In this document: positions 1 through 6,055 of the stretch, in pieces
Layout of the letters: each line of letters starts with the position of its first letter
Position numbering within the stretch: the first letter of the stretch is position 1
Notes under the pieces: model-generated
The model's input: the letters and a program-made list of their open reading frames with translations, nothing else
The model's database searches: none
What the model was told of the DNA's origin: nothing
DNA from: JAJYIW01 sp036787065
GTDB lineage: Bacteria; Chloroflexota; Anaerolineae; Anaerolineales; Anaerolineaceae
Assembly (NCBI GenBank): GCA_036787065.1
Contig: DAIQPZ010000140.1
Coordinates: 1 to 7,128 of the forward strand
Length of the DNA stretch: 7,128 nt
Reading direction: 5' to 3'
Made by a program: the position numbers and the translations under genes

Positions 1-225
1 CTGCCCTGGAGCCGCCAGACCGAAGCCGTGGTGCGTTCGTTCCAGGTTGGGGACGAGATCCGCCTTTATTTTAGCAATAAACAAACCATCCTGTACAAGG
101 TGACGGAAGTAAAACAGGTGACTGTCGATGATGTCAGTGTAATAAGCGATACCCACTCCTCCCTGGCGATTATTCTTTACCAGACCACGTCAACCCAACG
201 CTGGGTTGTGATTACCGAGCTATAA
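1..225 (+). CDS. Sortase-like protein, C-terminal fragment (5' end outside window)
   Basis: The frame is open from base 1 to the TAA at 223-225, giving 74 residues, so the gene starts upstream of the window; the GTG codons at 28 and 31 lie inside the open frame and have no clear ribosome binding site. The visible part reads like the last strands of a sortase beta-barrel: a GDEIRLYF strand (compare 'GD.I.L' of sortases), then LYKVTEVKQV, a 'V..DVSVI' segment, and a final 'SLAIILYQ' followed by QRWVVITEL. In sortases the penultimate strand carries TLxTC with the catalytic Cys and the last strand carries the catalytic Arg. Here the Arg of QRWVV (codon 199-201) is kept, but the Cys position is Tyr (TAC, 178-180). 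Sortases act outside the membrane, joining surface proteins to the envelope. The family call comes from pattern likeness of a short fragment; it could be another small beta-barrel. The His-containing N-terminal part cannot be seen. Confidence 0.5.
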   Translation: MPWSRQTEAVVRSFQVGDEIRLYFSNKQTILYKVTEVKQVTVDDVSVISDTHSSLAIILYQTTSTQRWVVITEL

Positions 226-240
226 TAATTAGAGGGTAAA

Positions 241-318
241 GCTCAGGAAAAAACCCGAATTCGAGGTGTTTACGGGTGCGAAGCACCCGTAAACACCTCG
301 AATTCGGTATCTTTCACC
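241..318 (+). repeat. Palindromic repeat element, copy 1
   Basis: A perfect 25-bp inverted repeat (255-279 with 283-307) surrounds a 3-nt loop GAA (280-282). The stem begins CCGAATT and its apex is GGGTGC/GCACCC. Flanks shared with copy 2 are GCTCAGG at 241-247, then an A-run, and CTTTCACC at 311-318, three bases after the stem. The element sits between the sortase-like gene and galT. The run of six A at the left foot would be a U-run only for minus-strand transcription, yet no minus-strand gene leads into it, so a plain terminator is a poor explanation. Orientation is assigned from the GAA loop. Confidence 0.9.
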
Positions 319-338
319 TTATGGTTGAGTTGTTACAC

Positions 339-344
339 GAGAGG
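339..344 (+). promoter_or_regulatory. Ribosome binding site deciding the galT start
   Basis: GAGAGG ends seven bases before the ATG at 352. It supports that ATG over the in-frame TTG at 325, which has no such site and would add nine residues that do not resemble GalT. Confidence 0.75.
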
Positions 345-351
345 TATTCTT

Positions 352-1395
352 ATGAATTTCGATCGACCTCACCGACGTTTTAACCCACTGACTGGTGAGT
401 GGGTTTTGGTTTCACCCCACCGCGCCCGCCGCCCCTGGCTGGGTCAGGTGGAAAAAACCCCGGTTGAAAAACTCCCGCAATACGACCCGGCCTGTTACCT
501 GTGCCCTGGCAACGAGCGGGTGGGTGGAGGTGTGCGCAACCCGGTCTACACCAGTACGTTTGCTTTTGACAATGACTTCATGGCCCTGCTGCCTCCTGAA
601 CCGGGTGAAACCCTGCCAGAAGAGACCGGCGGTCTATTCCGGGCCGAGTCCGAAGTGGGTTTGTGCCGGGTGATCTGTTTTTCACCCCGGCACGATCTGA
701 CTTTACCCGAGCTGCCCCAGGCAGCCGTGGAAGCCGTGGTGCGCACCTGGACCGAACAAACGTTGGACCTGGCGCAAAAGGACTTTATAAAATACGTGCA
801 GGTGTTCGAGAATAAGGGCGCGGTCATGGGTTGTTCCAACCCACACCCGCACAGTCAAGTGTGGGCTTCAGGACACGTTCCGGTAGAACCAGAAAAAGAG
901 CGCCGTATGACGTCAACTTACCTGGCTGATCATGGTTCGTGCTTGCTGTGTGATTTGCTGCAAGCAGAACGGAAGAACGGGGAGCGCATCGTGGCAGCCA
1001 ACCAGTATTTCACCGCGTTGGTCCCTTTTTGGGCCAACTGGCCGTTCGAGATCCTATTGGTCGGACATCGCCACACGGCTGGCCTGGCAGACTTGAATAG
1101 GGTGGAGGTGGCTGGGCTGGCGGATATTTTACGCCGGGTGACTGCGCGCTACGATAACTTGTTTGAAATTTCTTTTCCGTATTCGATGGGGTTCCACCAG
1201 GCGCCGTGCGATGGACAGGCCGACCCCGGCTGGCATCTCCATGCTCACTATTACCCACCCTTGCTGCGTTCGGCCACCGTGCGCAAATTTATGGTGGGTT
1301 ACGAGATGCTGGGCATGCCACAACGGGATATCACGCCCGAAACAGCGGCTGAACGGCTGCGCGGCTTGAGTGAAGTGCACTTCGAGCTGGCTTAA
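352..1395 (+). CDS. galT: Galactose-1-phosphate uridylyltransferase
   Basis: Cytoplasmic Leloir-pathway enzyme. It transfers UMP from UDP-glucose to galactose-1-phosphate, giving UDP-galactose and glucose-1-phosphate. The 347-residue product matches the length of E. coli GalT (about 348). The active-site motif HPHSQ lies at residues 165-169; His167 is the expected nucleophile that carries UMP. Probable zinc ligands are Cys48, Cys51 (CYLC), His114 and His165. The C-terminal HLHAHYYPPLLRSATV (295-310) and KFMVGYEML segments are typical of the family, and His282, His297 and His299 fit its second metal site. All key residues are intact. The start at ATG 352 is chosen for its ribosome binding site. 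No galK or galE is adjacent, so this is a single-gene unit here. A TATAAT at 221-226 overlaps the preceding stop codon and could be a -10 box, but no good -35 accompanies it; if used, the leader would carry repeat copy 1. The 3' end overlaps the kinase gene tail to tail by four bases. Confidence 0.96.
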   Translation: MNFDRPHRRFNPLTGEWVLVSPHRARRPWLGQVEKTPVEKLPQYDPACYLCPGNERVGGGVRNPVYTSTFAFDNDFMALLPPEPGETLPEETGGLFRAESEVGLCRVICFSPRHDLTLPELPQAAVEAVVRTWTEQTLDLAQKDFIKYVQVFENKGAVMGCSNPHPHSQVWASGHVPVEPEKERRMTSTYLADHGSCLLCDLLQAERKNGERIVAANQYFTALVPFWANWPFEILLVGHRHTAGLADLNRVEVAGLADILRRVTARYDNLFEISFPYSMGFHQAPCDGQADPGWHLHAHYYPPLLRSATVRKFMVGYEMLGMPQRDITPETAAERLRGLSEVHFELA

Positions 1396-2027
1396 AATAC
1401 GATCTCTTCTTTGCCCGCCAGGCGGTCCTGGATGCGTTGCACCACCAGGTCCAGGTGGCGCTGCTGGTGAACGAAATCCAGGTCGTCGGTGCGGATCTTG
1501 AGCACCGGGCACAGGTCGAAGGAAGTCATCCATTCTTCGTAAAAATTATCCAGAAGGACCAGATATTCTGGCGAGATGCTGTTTTCGATATCCCTGGCAC
1601 GGCGTTGGATGCGCTCGATCAACAGAGGTATTGGGGCCTGAAGGTATATCAACAGGTCGGGTGTGGGCAGGTTTCTTACCACCAGGTCAAACAAGCGTCG
1701 GTATGAGGCGTAGTCGCGCTCGGTCATATTACCCATGGTATGCAGCGCGCGCGCAAAGATGTAGGCGTCTTCATAAATGCTGCGGTCCAGGATAGCTGAG
1801 CGCGGGTCGGTTGCCAGATCGAGGTGCTGCTCGGCGCGGTGTCCAAGGAAGTAGATCTGCAGGTGGAATGACCATGCGCGCATATCCTTGTAAAAATTGG
1901 GCAGGTAGGGGTTATCTACTACCGATTCAAAGGCCATCCGCCAACCAAGCCGCTCTCCGATAAGCTCGGTAAGGGATGTCTTACCTGAGCCAATGTTTCC
2001 CGCGATCAGCACCAAATGTTTGGCCAT
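1392..2027 (-). CDS. Deoxynucleoside kinase (dCK/dGK family)
   Basis: Soluble salvage enzyme that phosphorylates a deoxyribonucleoside at the 5' position using ATP. The 211-residue protein has the P-loop GNIGSGKT (10-17), then the family block with Glu34 (FESVVDNPYLPNFYKD), the W-F-Q segment (residues 52-58), the DRS motif at 81-83 with YEDAYIFA after it, and an Arg-rich lid (RIQRRARDIE, 139-148). These are the hallmarks of the deoxyadenosine/deoxyguanosine/deoxycytidine kinase family, and the length is typical of bacterial members. Substrate (dA, dG or dC) cannot be read reliably from sequence. The ATG at 2025-2027 is preceded by AAGGA (2034-2038) six bases upstream. A possible promoter lies at 2048-2076, with its -35 inside the edge of repeat copy 2. 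The stop codon overlaps the galT stop, so the two converging transcripts must overlap at their 3' ends. Confidence 0.92.
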   Translation of the reverse strand: MAKHLVLIAGNIGSGKTSLTELIGERLGWRMAFESVVDNPYLPNFYKDMRAWSFHLQIYFLGHRAEQHLDLATDPRSAILDRSIYEDAYIFARALHTMGNMTERDYASYRRLFDLVVRNLPTPDLLIYLQAPIPLLIERIQRRARDIENSISPEYLVLLDNFYEEWMTSFDLCPVLKIRTDDLDFVHQQRHLDLVVQRIQDRLAGKEEIVF

Positions 2028-2047
2028 AGCCCATCCTTCAATAGTGT

Positions 2048-2076
2048 ATTATTTGTGACTACCGCCTTGGGGTGAA
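2048..2076 (-). promoter_or_regulatory. Possible promoter for the deoxynucleoside kinase gene
   Basis: Read on the minus strand, TTCACC (2076-2071) and AATAAT (2053-2048) are separated by 17 bases and match the -35 and -10 consensus at 4 and 5 of 6 positions. Initiation near 2041 would leave a short leader ending in the AAGGA ribosome binding site. The -35 is part of the conserved edge of repeat copy 2. The match is moderate. Confidence 0.35.
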
Positions 2077-2157
2077 AGTTGCCGAATTTGAGGAGTTTGC
2101 GGGTGCTTCGCACCCGCAAACTCCTCAAATTCGGGTCTTTTTCACACAAGCCTGAGC
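2071..2157 (-). repeat. Palindromic repeat element, copy 2 (inverted orientation)
   Basis: A perfect 25-bp inverted repeat (2082-2106 with 2110-2134) has loop TTC, which is GAA on the minus strand. This copy therefore lies in the opposite orientation to copy 1. Read on the minus strand, the same flanks occur: GCTCAGG (2157-2151) on the left and CTTTCACC (2078-2071) three bases past the stem on the right. Arm positions 8, 13 and 18 differ from copy 1, and each difference is compensated in the partner arm. It lies between the divergent kinase and deacetylase genes. Confidence 0.9.
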
Positions 2158-2201
2158 CGTTACTATTATTTCATATCAGCATTATATCCTTTTTGGGTCG
2201 G

Positions 2202-2238
2202 ATCAGGCTTCCGCAAATTTTCCTTGCGGAAGCCTGAT
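2202..2238. repeat. 15-bp inverted repeat, unrelated to the palindrome family
   Basis: Perfect arms 2202-2216 and 2224-2238 (ATCAGGCTTCCGCAA and its complement) enclose a 7-base loop. No T-run follows on either strand, so it is not an intrinsic terminator. It lies 18 bases upstream of the -35 box of the deacetylase gene and could be an operator-like or structural site. Its TCAGGCTT core recurs, as the complement, at 2148-2155 in the edge of repeat copy 2. Confidence 0.75.
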
Positions 2239-2255
2239 ATGGCCTTATACGCGGC

Positions 2256-2284
2256 TTGTCATTTCTTCTGAAAGGGGTTAGAAT
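2256..2284 (+). promoter_or_regulatory. Sigma70-type promoter for the deacetylase lipoprotein gene
   Basis: TTGTCA (2256-2261) and TAGAAT (2279-2284) are separated by 17 bases and each match consensus at 5 of 6 positions. Initiation near 2291 would place the AAAGGTG ribosome binding site about 14 bases into the transcript. Confidence 0.7.
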
Positions 2285-2304
2285 TTCTGCTTCTGACAGC
2301 TTTT

Positions 2305-2311
2305 AAAGGTG
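2305..2311 (+). promoter_or_regulatory. Ribosome binding site deciding the deacetylase start
   Basis: AAAGGTG lies six bases before the ATG at 2318. The in-frame GTG at 2309 is part of this site, so it is unlikely to be the start. Confidence 0.75.
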
Positions 2312-2317
2312 AAACCC

Positions 2318-3601
2318 ATGCAGGAACTATTGAAAACCAGCCAGCCCAAAACCATACGAGTCATCCTTGCCCTGGCATTATTGACCAGTTTGCTGTTGGG
2401 TTGCGCTAGCCCAACCCTCTCACTTGCGCCATCTGCCACCGGATTGTCTCCAACGAATACGCCTACTTTTACACCTGTGCCAACCCCAACCGTGACATTA
2501 ATCCCGTCGCCAACAGCGTTACCCTCCCCGACGGCTTCGCCTACCCCTGTGCCTTTTTATCTTTCCGCCACAGTTTACCCAGGCGATCCCCAGGTGGCCG
2601 TCCTGCTCTACCATCGTTTTTCACCGGACAGTGCTCCTTATTCCACTGCAGTTAAAACCCGTCTGGGTGATTTCCGCGCCCACCTGCAGCGCCTTTTTGA
2701 GGCCGGATACAGCCTGATCCCCCTCGCAGACTGGCTGAACGGCAAGATGGTCTTGCCGGCAGGCCGGCGTCCATTGATCTTGACTATGGATGACCTTTTC
2801 TTTGCCGACCAGATCTACCTGGAGGAGGATGGCACGCCTTCGACCGATTCGGGAATTGGTGTGCTGTGGGCATTTTCGCAGACACACCCCGATTTTGGTT
2901 TTTCCGTCGCCCTATTTGCTACCCTGGGTGATAAATATTACGCCAATGCGCGCCAAAACGGCCATTTTGTGCTCGGAAAAAATTGGGAGGACAGCCTGGC
3001 AAAGGTGATTGTGTGGTGCATCGAGCACAATGCTATGCCCTACAACCACACCTATAACCATCCACGTCTCGATCTGACCCCTGGCGACAAGCTTCTGTGG
3101 GAACTGAAGAAGAACGATGATACCTTGTTGAGTTATCTGGACCGAGCGGGTCGACCGGACCTGGCTACCCGATTGGATAACCTGCTTGCCCTGCCATTCA
3201 GCATTTGGCCGGCCAGCGATGCCGGAAAAAAGCTGATCGAAGGCTACGTGTCGCCACGAGGAAAGCCTCTCCAGGCCATCTTTGAGGCCGACTACCATTA
3301 CCGGCCTAAATATATGCCAGCGCCTTATCAGACCACTTTTGATCGTTTCCACCTTCCACGCATGGAAGGTCTGAATGGGGCGATCACCCTCCTCGAGACG
3401 AAGAAGGACCTGTTTCCAACAGTGAGCGCTTGCCAGGTAGGCCCACTGGACCAAACCCGCCAGGGGGATCCTGGTTATTTGGCCAGTCAGGTTACCGGCA
3501 TGGTGGGGCAGGGCAAATGCCCGCAGGGGGTGTATGTCCTAGGAGGTTATCTGTTCCGCGCTGGCGCGAACGAAACACAGAAAATTAAAATTAGTCCTTG
3601 A
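2318..3601 (+). CDS. NodB-like polysaccharide deacetylase lipoprotein
   Basis: Secreted, membrane-anchored protein of 427 residues. A basic N-terminus and hydrophobic stretch (about 11-28) end in the lipobox LLGC, with Cys29 the expected lipidated residue. Residues 30-80 form a Pro/Thr/Ser-rich linker with no predicted fold. The catalytic region then begins with AVLLYHRF (94-101), common at the start of such domains. NodB motif 1 appears as LTMDDLF, with Asp158 as probable base and Asp159 as probable metal ligand; motif 2 is HTYNH, with metal ligands His244 and His248. Family members remove acetyl (or other acyl) groups from cell-wall or exopolysaccharides. Oddities are that motif 1 has Leu in place of the usual Gly after DD, and the Arg-Pro motif 3 is not recognisable (LPFSIWP, 292-298, is a candidate). 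The substrate is unknown. The gene is a single unit with its own promoter; a small GAAA-loop hairpin (3611-3630) follows the stop but has no T-run. Confidence 0.85.
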   Translation: MQELLKTSQPKTIRVILALALLTSLLLGCASPTLSLAPSATGLSPTNTPTFTPVPTPTVTLIPSPTALPSPTASPTPVPFYLSATVYPGDPQVAVLLYHRFSPDSAPYSTAVKTRLGDFRAHLQRLFEAGYSLIPLADWLNGKMVLPAGRRPLILTMDDLFFADQIYLEEDGTPSTDSGIGVLWAFSQTHPDFGFSVALFATLGDKYYANARQNGHFVLGKNWEDSLAKVIVWCIEHNAMPYNHTYNHPRLDLTPGDKLLWELKKNDDTLLSYLDRAGRPDLATRLDNLLALPFSIWPASDAGKKLIEGYVSPRGKPLQAIFEADYHYRPKYMPAPYQTTFDRFHLPRMEGLNGAITLLETKKDLFPTVSACQVGPLDQTRQGDPGYLASQVTGMVGQGKCPQGVYVLGGYLFRAGANETQKIKISP

Positions 3602-3708
3602 GAGAATTTAAATCATCCGAAAGGTTGATTGCAGCCGCCTGGATCAAACCCGTAAAATCAACACATTGCGGAATACATTGTGCATACTCGAAGGTGTTTT
3701 GGTTCATG

Positions 3709-3787
3709 GCACAGGCGAAGCGCGCGCCTTAAGTCGAATTAGAGGTGTTGGCGGGTGCGGAGCACCCGCCAACACCTCTAATTCGAC
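3709..3787 (+). repeat. Palindromic repeat element, copy 3
   Basis: A perfect 26-bp inverted repeat (3733-3758 with 3762-3787) has loop GGA (3759-3761). Arms differ from copy 1 at positions 1, 8, 17 and 18, all compensated. The left flank has GCACAGG at 3709-3715, matching GCTCAGG of copies 1 and 2 at 6 of 7 bases. The right-edge TTTCACC motif is not recognisable; that flank instead runs into the stop codon of the HD-GYP gene. The element sits between two convergent gene ends, where it could end or protect transcripts, but neither side has a T-run. Confidence 0.9.
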
Positions 3788-3796
3788 AACTACTTA

Positions 3797-5725
3797 TTAA
3801 CCTTGGGGTTGGGCGATGAGTTCGTGTGGGCGATCCTGGATCACTTGAAAGAAAGCATCTACAACGATCGGGTCGAATTGTTTTCCAGTTTGCGCGCGAA
3901 TATAGGTTTTCACCATATCTTCCGGCCAGGCAGCACGGTACGGGCGATTAGAGCACAATGCGTCCCACACGTCAACCACGGTAAAAATCCGCGCTGCGAG
4001 GGGTATCTCGTTTTGTTTCAGACCGAGTGGATAACCGCTGCCATCGAATTTCTCATGGTGGTAGTAGGGTATATCCAAGGCTGGCTGAAGCTGGGCGATC
4101 GGCCCGAGCAGCTCTTTGGCGATAATTGGGTGACGGCGCATGATGGTCCATTCATCCGGGTTTAGCGGGCCGGGTTTGAGCAGCACGTTGTCGGGTATTG
4201 CCATTTTACCAATATCGTGCAGAAGCGCCCCACGGCGCATGTTAATCAGGTCGCCGTTGGTCAAACCCAACTGGCGAGCAAGTTCAAGGGTCAGGTCTGC
4301 CACACGGCGTGCGTGGCCTTCGGTCTCTTTATCGCGGATCTCTAGCGCGCGTGCCCAACCTTCGATGGTGGCTTCATAGGCCTGAGCCAGGTCCTGCGCG
4401 AAGTTCAAGGTCTGGTTATGCAGCTTGGCACGTGAGATGGCAATCGCAACGATATTGCCCAGCAGCGAAAGCAGGGGGAATTCGTTCTTATTGATCTCAT
4501 GATGACGGATTACCCACAGGACACCAAAGGTCTCATTCTGAGCCACCAATGGGATGCCAGCCATGGCCAGGGTGATCTTTATGCACGAGCGCATGGTCGA
4601 ACCAGCGTGAGGATCAATATCATCGGCGTAATAGGGCTGGCCGCTCTTAATGATGCCGGCACTGAGATCCTGTAGGATCGAGATATGCAAACTGTTATCA
4701 AAGGAAAAATCACCGGTTGACTGCTCGATGATGATGGTGTTCGTCACCGGATCGACCATGGCCAGGCAGGCGGCGCGCACCTTCATTAAATTCATAATCT
4801 GCTCGAGCACGACCGGGAACATCTCGTCGCGGTCATAAGCAATGCGCAGCGCCGAGGAGAGGGATGAGATAGCTTCCATCTCGTTTTCCCTCTGGATGTG
4901 GTCTGTGACGTCGCGCTTAACGGCCGCGAAATTGATCACATGACCGGTGTCATCTCGCACTGGGAAGATGGTGGCTTCTTCTTGGAAAAAACTCCCATCT
5001 TTGCGCCGGTTAATAAATGTCCCGCGCCAGGTTCCGCCGGCGATGATCGTATCCCATATGTTTTTATAAATGGATGGATGTTGGTAACCACTTTTGAGGA
5101 AGCGTGGATTTTTTCCGTAAACCTCACCCAATAGATATCCACTGATCTTTTCGAAGAAGGGGTTGACGTACACGATCTCACCCTTTAGATTGGTTACCAT
5201 CACCGATTCCTCGACCTTATCAATCACTTTGAGGAGCCGGGCTGGGTCGTTTTCGATCTGATTCTGTTTCCTGTCCAGCCCCGGGGGAATGATGCGGTAG
5301 AGCAGGCTGTTCGGGTTATCCTTCATCACGGTCACATCGGCCCGCACTTCGAAAGTGCTGCCATCTTTATGCAGATGTAGGGTCTCAAACATGATGTGAC
5401 CCTTCTGCGCGGCCTGACGGATAGTTTGGTTGGTCTGGCGGTAGTATTCAGGGGCGAGAACTTCTAAGAGTGAACGACCTGACAATTCGTCGAGGCTATA
5501 GCCATGCATGGCGGCGAAGGCCAGGTTGAGCGAGCGGATGGTGCGGTCCTTCAGGTCAACTACAGCGGCTCCGATTGGGGTGTTTTCCATAATATCGGCC
5601 CACCATGAGAGCAGTTCAGTCATGTAGACTTCGGCTCTGGGGCCGGAACTGGTTTTTACCCGACGGGTTGCTTTTCTTTGGAAATGGATAACTTTTTTAG
5701 GCATGGCTTGGGTTTGGTTGATCAT
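3797..5725 (-). CDS. PAS-PAS-GAF-HD-GYP cyclic-di-GMP phosphodiesterase-type sensor
   Basis: Cytoplasmic signalling protein of 642 residues with no membrane segment. After a basic N-terminal tail come PAS1 (about 38-150), PAS2 with its PAC part (about 163-275, ending AAVKRDVTDH), a GAF domain (about 285-435), a short helical linker, and an HD-GYP domain (about 445-632). The catalytic signatures are complete: HARRVA with His471, LLHDIGK with His503 and Asp504, RHP with His532, HHE with His556 and His557, and DGSGYP (561-566). Such domains hydrolyse cyclic-di-GMP to pGpG or GMP, lowering the signal that promotes sessile growth; some members act on other cyclic dinucleotides. The PAS and GAF domains probably sense a ligand or redox state; none can be named. 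PAS2 has the GKNPRFLKSG segment but no LOV Cys, so it is not a flavin photosensor of that type. The start at 5725 has only a weak GAAAG site; Met8 is an alternative. A 9-bp inverted repeat lies just upstream. Confidence 0.93.
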   Translation of the reverse strand: MINQTQAMPKKVIHFQRKATRRVKTSSGPRAEVYMTELLSWWADIMENTPIGAAVVDLKDRTIRSLNLAFAAMHGYSLDELSGRSLLEVLAPEYYRQTNQTIRQAAQKGHIMFETLHLHKDGSTFEVRADVTVMKDNPNSLLYRIIPPGLDRKQNQIENDPARLLKVIDKVEESVMVTNLKGEIVYVNPFFEKISGYLLGEVYGKNPRFLKSGYQHPSIYKNIWDTIIAGGTWRGTFINRRKDGSFFQEEATIFPVRDDTGHVINFAAVKRDVTDHIQRENEMEAISSLSSALRIAYDRDEMFPVVLEQIMNLMKVRAACLAMVDPVTNTIIIEQSTGDFSFDNSLHISILQDLSAGIIKSGQPYYADDIDPHAGSTMRSCIKITLAMAGIPLVAQNETFGVLWVIRHHEINKNEFPLLSLLGNIVAIAISRAKLHNQTLNFAQDLAQAYEATIEGWARALEIRDKETEGHARRVADLTLELARQLGLTNGDLINMRRGALLHDIGKMAIPDNVLLKPGPLNPDEWTIMRRHPIIAKELLGPIAQLQPALDIPYYHHEKFDGSGYPLGLKQNEIPLAARIFTVVDVWDALCSNRPYRAAWPEDMVKTYIRAQTGKQFDPIVVDAFFQVIQDRPHELIAQPQG

Positions 5726-5734
5726 CGCTTTCGT

Positions 5735-5779
5735 AAACAGGATAGCAGATCAAAATAACTCGATGATTTCATCCTGTTT
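5735..5779. repeat. 9-bp inverted repeat upstream of the HD-GYP gene
   Basis: AAACAGGAT (5735-5743) and ATCCTGTTT (5771-5779) are perfect complements 27 bases apart. The first arm lies 9 bases upstream of the start codon. It may be a paired operator or part of a leader stem; chance is possible. Confidence 0.45.
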
Positions 5780-5905
5780 GTTGCACAGAGTATGCCACGC
5801 CCCCACATATCATCAGGTAGACTCGGTATTGTGGAGAATCATGATGGATCTGCTTCAGGGGTAGACACGCGTGTATCAGCCAGAGAACAGGTTTTTGGTA
5901 AAAAT

Positions 5906-5934
5906 TTGACGCAGGGCTTATTCTATGTTAAAAT
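5906..5934 (+). promoter_or_regulatory. Sigma70-type promoter for tRNA-Glu
   Basis: TTGACG (5906-5911), a 17-base spacer and TAAAAT (5929-5934) match consensus at 5 of 6 positions each. The tRNA begins 12 bases after the -10 box, implying a very short leader, as is normal for a single tRNA gene. Confidence 0.85.
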
Positions 5935-5945
5935 ACTTCGCGTTC

Positions 5946-6018
5946 GCCCCCATTGTCTAGTGGTCCAGGACGTGGCCCTCTCAAGGCCAAAACGCCGGTT
6001 CGAATCCGGCTGGGGGCA
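5946..6018 (+). tRNA. tRNA-Glu, anticodon CTC
   Basis: All arms fold: acceptor GCCCCCA (5946-5952) with TGGGGGC (6011-6017), D stem GTCT/GGAC, anticodon stem TGGCC/GGCCA, loop CTCTCAA with anticodon CTC at 5980-5982 (reads GAG), variable loop of four bases, and T arm GCCGG-TTCGAAT-CCGGC. The discriminator is A6018. It is followed by CCT, so the CCA end is not fully encoded and must be added or repaired after transcription. The D arm (GTCTAG...CCAGGAC) matches bacterial tRNA-Glu. The gene has its own promoter and terminator and appears to stand alone. Confidence 0.97.
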
Positions 6019-6022
6019 CCTG

Positions 6023-6049
6023 AAATCCGCCTGTTCGGCGGATTTTTTT
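6023..6049 (+). terminator. Intrinsic terminator of tRNA-Glu
   Basis: Stem AAATCCGCC (6023-6031) pairs with GGCGGATTT (6037-6045) around loop TGTTC, and the T-run extends to 6049. It begins five bases past the tRNA. Confidence 0.92.
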
Positions 6050-6055
6050 ATTGTG

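Noticed and set aside
546..1533. Minus-strand reading frames across galT
   Set aside because: They are shadows of the high-confidence galT frame, with no ribosome binding site or recognisable domain.
2202..2238. Intrinsic terminator
   Set aside because: The stem is good, but neither strand has a following T-run and no gene reads into it from a nearby stop.
2912..3454. 180-residue minus-strand reading frame inside the deacetylase gene
   Set aside because: It is antisense to the conserved NodB region and shows no family pattern.
4910..5240. Light-sensing LOV domain in PAS2 of the HD-GYP protein
   Set aside because: The GKNPRFLKSG segment resembles the LOV helix, but the flavin-binding Cys is replaced by Pro.
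5865..5874. ACACGCGTGT palindrome upstream of the tRNA promoter
   Set aside because: A single 10-bp palindrome is expected by chance at this scale, and no second copy or family link was seen.
5981..6055. C-terminal extension of the FluC frame ending in PPAGFEPAFWP
   Set aside because: This is the familiar false translation of the antisense strand of a tRNA T arm and acceptor end, not a protein sequence.
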